This document shows, piece by piece, positions 6,380 through 8,728 of a stretch of DNA of 8,728 nt. Source of the DNA: Chitinophagales bacterium. Its GTDB lineage: Bacteria; Bacteroidota; Bacteroidia; Chitinophagales; Chitinophagaceae. The DNA lies in NCBI GenBank assembly GCA_015654495.1, contig JAATGW010000506.1, positions 1 through 8,728 on the forward strand, given 5' to 3'. The position numbers and the translations under genes were made by a program. The notes below the pieces were generated by a model. It saw nothing but the letters and a program-made list of their open reading frames with translations, was not told the origin of the DNA and made no database searches. Every line of letters starts with the position of its first letter. Position 1 is the first letter of the stretch.

Positions 6380-6912
6380 GGGTTAATCTGTATGACTGTG
6401 CCGATGTTCACTGCTTCGTATAATTCTTCTATTTCCTTATTTGTCAATCCGATACAGCCATTTGTCCAATCGGTAAACCTGTGGAATTTTCGAAGAAACC
6501 CAAATCCGTTTTTCAACCCATGAATTTTTATATCTCCACCCGGATTTTTGCCGGATCTTTTTGCATAGATCCGATCGTTACGATCAGGATATGAAATCCC
6601 CAGGTTCATAAAGTAATCTCCATTTGGATTTTTTGAATCTATAAAGTAACGGCCCTCAGGCGTTTTACTATCTCCCTGAAATTTTTTATCACCCGAAGGA
6701 TTTCTGCCAAGAGAAATGAAATATCTTTTTACAACCCGCTGATTTGAATAGGCAATGAGTTCGCGTTTTGATTTATTGATGACAAGCTTGTCGATTGGCA
6801 TACCTTCCGGAAGCGGGCTTTCGGGAATAAAATAATATATAACCGCCCCGGTCAGCAGCAGGAACAACAGGATAAATAAGAGGTGTTTTAGCGAAACCTT
6901 CAGGTAACTCAC
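6376..6912 (-). CDS. Membrane-anchored murein L,D-transpeptidase (YkuD domain)
   Basis: This 178-residue protein belongs to the YkuD-domain L,D-transpeptidase family, whose members use a cysteine to form or cut peptidoglycan cross-links or protein attachments. Residues 9-28 form one hydrophobic anchor (LKHLLFILLFLLLTGAVIYYF), placing the catalytic part in the periplasm. The catalytic domain covers about 40-178. IHGLKNG has H131, and DWTNGCIGLTN has nucleophile C153 in TxGC. The pattern SKTPEGRYFIDSKNPNGDYFMNLGISYP (82-109) is typical of the YafK/YbiS-like Gram-negative branch. G155 replaces the R or A often found two residues after the cysteine. The start is GTG at 6912, backed by AAAAGG at 6917-6922. 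It lies 31 nt after the cytochrome gene on the same strand and may share its transcript. Whether it is a transpeptidase or a cleaving enzyme of DpaA type cannot be told. Confidence 0.9.
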   Translation of the reverse strand: MSYLKVSLKHLLFILLFLLLTGAVIYYFIPESPLPEGMPIDKLVINKSKRELIAYSNQRVVKRYFISLGRNPSGDKKFQGDSKTPEGRYFIDSKNPNGDYFMNLGISYPDRNDRIYAKRSGKNPGGDIKIHGLKNGFGFLRKFHRFTDWTNGCIGLTNKEIEELYEAVNIGTVIQINP

Positions 6913-6943
6913 ACGGCCTTTTGTTTAAAAAACGCGGTGGACT

Positions 6944-8728
6944 TTATTTTGTTGCGGTACGCAGGTAAGCCACCAGATCATTCACCTCCTGGTCACTCAA
7001 CTGTGAAATCAGTCCCTGTGGCATCATACTGTCGGGGGTCACTTCTCGCGATTGTATTGAGGATTTATTGATAGTAACTGCATCCTGACCAACCACGCGC
7101 ATTGTTATCTGCCGTTGATTTTCAGCGATCAGGTTCCCTGAATAGGTTCGCCCGTCGCGTGTGGTGACTACTACCAGTTTGTAGGAGTCCTGGATCTCAT
7201 CGCTCGGGGTAAGTATATTCATCAGGAGATAATTCGGGTCGGAACGATTGGAACCGGTAATATCAGGGCCGATGATCCCACCTTCTCCATACATCTTATG
7301 ACAGGTAGCGCAGGTTTTCTGAAACAGGACCTTGCCTTTTGCCACATCAGCTTTTTTAAATGCATCATCGTTCAGTATTTTCCTGTAGCGTGCAAATTCA
7401 GCTTCATTCCGCGGGGCATCGTCGATCGGCCCCCATACTTCAACAAAGCCGCTTCCGACTACACGCCGGAGCTGGCGGGCTGCGCTTGCCGGGATTTCCT
7501 TTTTTGAAATTTTCTCCGTTTTTAATGCCTGTGTGAGCGCCCATCCGTAAGAGGGCCGGGAACAGAGCGTTTGAATGGCTACAGCTTTGTCGCCGGCGCT
7601 GAGTGCCGGGTATTTCGCCAAAAGCGTTTGGCCAAGTGCGTTATCATTGAAAGCAGCAACCGAACGGATGGCATCGGTACGGAGCTGCGGATCATCCAGT
7701 AGTGCAGGCAGTTCTTTCAGGAGTTCCTTTCGCTGCTGCGCTGTGAGTATCTGCAATGCTTTTTTTCTTTGCTCAAGAGGGATAGATGAATTTTTGAGAT
7801 CGGCCAGGGCTTTTTGTGCTGCTTCGGTATCACCGAACAAAGTTGTGATATCAGCAGCAAGCTGTGCTGACTTCACATCAGCAGCTTTCAGTGAAGCATA
7901 CACGCTTTTCCATGCTGCCGGTGGTTTTATATCCGTTCTTCCTTCCATCCCGTTAAGCATACCCTCCATGATCAAAACCCTGTTTTTCGGATTGGTTTGA
8001 ATAATATCCACCAGGGCAGCGAGCGCACCGGCATCTACTGCCCTTCTGGCTATAAATTGGGCGAGCACTGGCACGGGAGTTTCTGCTGCCATTCTTAATG
8101 CCAGCGCAGGATCCTCAGCCACCAGGGGTTCCAGCCCGTACCATATCATTTTCGGCAGATTATGATCCTCTGCATCTTCACCGTGTTTCCCTAATGCTTC
8201 CGCAAGTTTCCAGGCAGCTTTTTTGTTCATTCGCTGCAATGCTGAAGCAAGGTAAAGACGAACTACCGGTGAAGCATCAGCGCCGGCAAGTGTTATGAAC
8301 CTGGCGGTTGCTGCCGCAGAGGGATGTTTATCTTCACAAAGAAGCTGAATTGCCCAGCCGCGGATATAAGGTTCTTTATCATCCAGGGCTTTAACAAGGT
8401 CCGCTTCTCCCAATGCATTTATTACATGCAAAGTCCATAAAGCCCTGAGCCGTATAGCGGTGTTTTGCTCATTTAGACAAAGTTCCTGCATAGTTTTTTG
8501 AATCGCGGGATCGTTTTTGCCTCTTGAATCGTGACCCTGAAGATGCACCCTCGACCTGCGTGCATGCCAGTTACTCGCGCTGGTCTGCAACTTAGCGAGG
8601 CCGATATCGCTGAGCTTCGAAAGATCCGTATACCTCCAATCGCAATATATGGCTATAGATTTATCCGGACTAATTCTGAAATTCCTCCCGGTATCCGAAT
8701 TGCGGACGGTTGGGCCGCAGATATCAGC
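6944..8728 (-). CDS. HEAT-repeat protein with C-terminal PVC-type c-type cytochrome domain (5' end outside window)
   Basis: The frame is open from the right edge to TAA at 6944-6946, giving 594 visible residues with the N-terminus missing. A TTG at 8590 is not the real start, because family-like sequence continues upstream (TGRNFRISPDKS, then DWRYTDLSKLSDIGLAKLQTSASNWHARRSRV). Visible residues 1-20 look like the end of a beta-propeller domain. About 60-420 is HEAT/ARM-like helical repeats rich in Ala and Leu. The C-terminal heme domain starts near 455: CATCH at 473-477 (7298-7312) binds heme covalently and MMPQGL (568-573) supplies the probable distal methionine. Such proteins are secreted to the periplasm and often called membrane-bound dehydrogenases, from their propeller's likeness to sugar dehydrogenases; their substrates are mostly unknown. 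It is first in a possible two-gene transcript with the L,D-transpeptidase. Confidence 0.9.
   Translation of the reverse strand, partial: ADICGPTVRNSDTGRNFRISPDKSIAIYCDWRYTDLSKLSDIGLAKLQTSASNWHARRSRVHLQGHDSRGKNDPAIQKTMQELCLNEQNTAIRLRALWTLHVINALGEADLVKALDDKEPYIRGWAIQLLCEDKHPSAAATARFITLAGADASPVVRLYLASALQRMNKKAAWKLAEALGKHGEDAEDHNLPKMIWYGLEPLVAEDPALALRMAAETPVPVLAQFIARRAVDAGALAALVDIIQTNPKNRVLIMEGMLNGMEGRTDIKPPAAWKSVYASLKAADVKSAQLAADITTLFGDTEAAQKALADLKNSSIPLEQRKKALQILTAQQRKELLKELPALLDDPQLRTDAIRSVAAFNDNALGQTLLAKYPALSAGDKAVAIQTLCSRPSYGWALTQALKTEKISKKEIPASAARQLRRVVGSGFVEVWGPIDDAPRNEAEFARYRKILNDDAFKKADVAKGKVLFQKTCATCHKMYGEGGIIGPDITGSNRSDPNYLLMNILTPSDEIQDSYKLVVVTTRDGRTYSGNLIAENQRQITMRVVGQDAVTINKSSIQSREVTPDSMMPQGLISQLSDQEVNDLVAYLRTATK
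7298..7312 (-). other. c-type heme attachment site CATCH
   Basis: The codons TGC GCT ACC TGT CAT (minus strand) encode C-A-T-C-H, the only CxxCH in the visible part of the protein. This predicts one covalently bound heme and dependence on the cytochrome c maturation machinery. Confidence 0.93.

Noticed and set aside
7575..8000. Plus-strand 141-codon frame opposite the cytochrome gene
   Set aside because: Ser/Ala-rich antisense shadow of the Ala/Leu-rich HEAT repeats, with no independent support.

Overview
The window looks like chromosomal DNA of a member of the Bacteroidota, most likely Chitinophagia/Sphingobacteriia-like. The reasons are a YycJ/WalJ-type hydrolase of Bacteroidota style, a signal-peptide protein and a small lipoprotein of kinds common in that phylum, a HEAT-plus-cytochrome protein with the heme domain first described in Planctomycetes/Verrucomicrobia and also common in Bacteroidota, few clear Shine-Dalgarno sites, and AT-rich leaders. 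The taxonomic call is inference from gene content.

Layout: 1-619 has no convincing gene, but 74-127 is a dense cluster of palindromes typical of an intergenic repeat. A metallo-beta-lactamase-fold exonuclease-like gene (620-1435, +) ends in a probable sliding-clamp-binding motif encoded within a perfect 20-bp palindrome. A secreted protein of unknown function (1599-2693, +) follows and ends at a strong bidirectional terminator (2719-2759). From the other side this terminator faces a broken lipoprotein gene (2772-3334, -) carrying three frameshifts and one stop codon.

Just upstream of the start codon of that pseudogene lies a 363-bp non-coding segment with 11-bp terminal inverted repeats and a 4-bp AAAT direct repeat at both edges (3339-3709). 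It resembles a MITE or other small non-autonomous element. Next comes a region with possible regulatory repeats and a candidate promoter (3734-3807). It leads into a probable two-gene operon: a SnoaL-like ester cyclase (3854-4282, +) and a cytoplasmic GH13 alpha-amylase-family enzyme (4307-6379, +).

The right third is transcribed leftward. A large HEAT-repeat/c-type cytochrome protein is cut by the right edge (6944-8728, -). It is followed 31 nt later by a membrane-anchored L,D-transpeptidase (6376-6912, -), whose stop codon overlaps that of the amylase gene tail-to-tail.

The genes do not form one recognisable pathway. I see no phage, CRISPR, toxin-antitoxin or defence system. The most unusual parts are the small element beside the decaying lipoprotein gene, the clamp motif/palindrome at the end of the hydrolase gene, and the putative control region of the cyclase-amylase pair.
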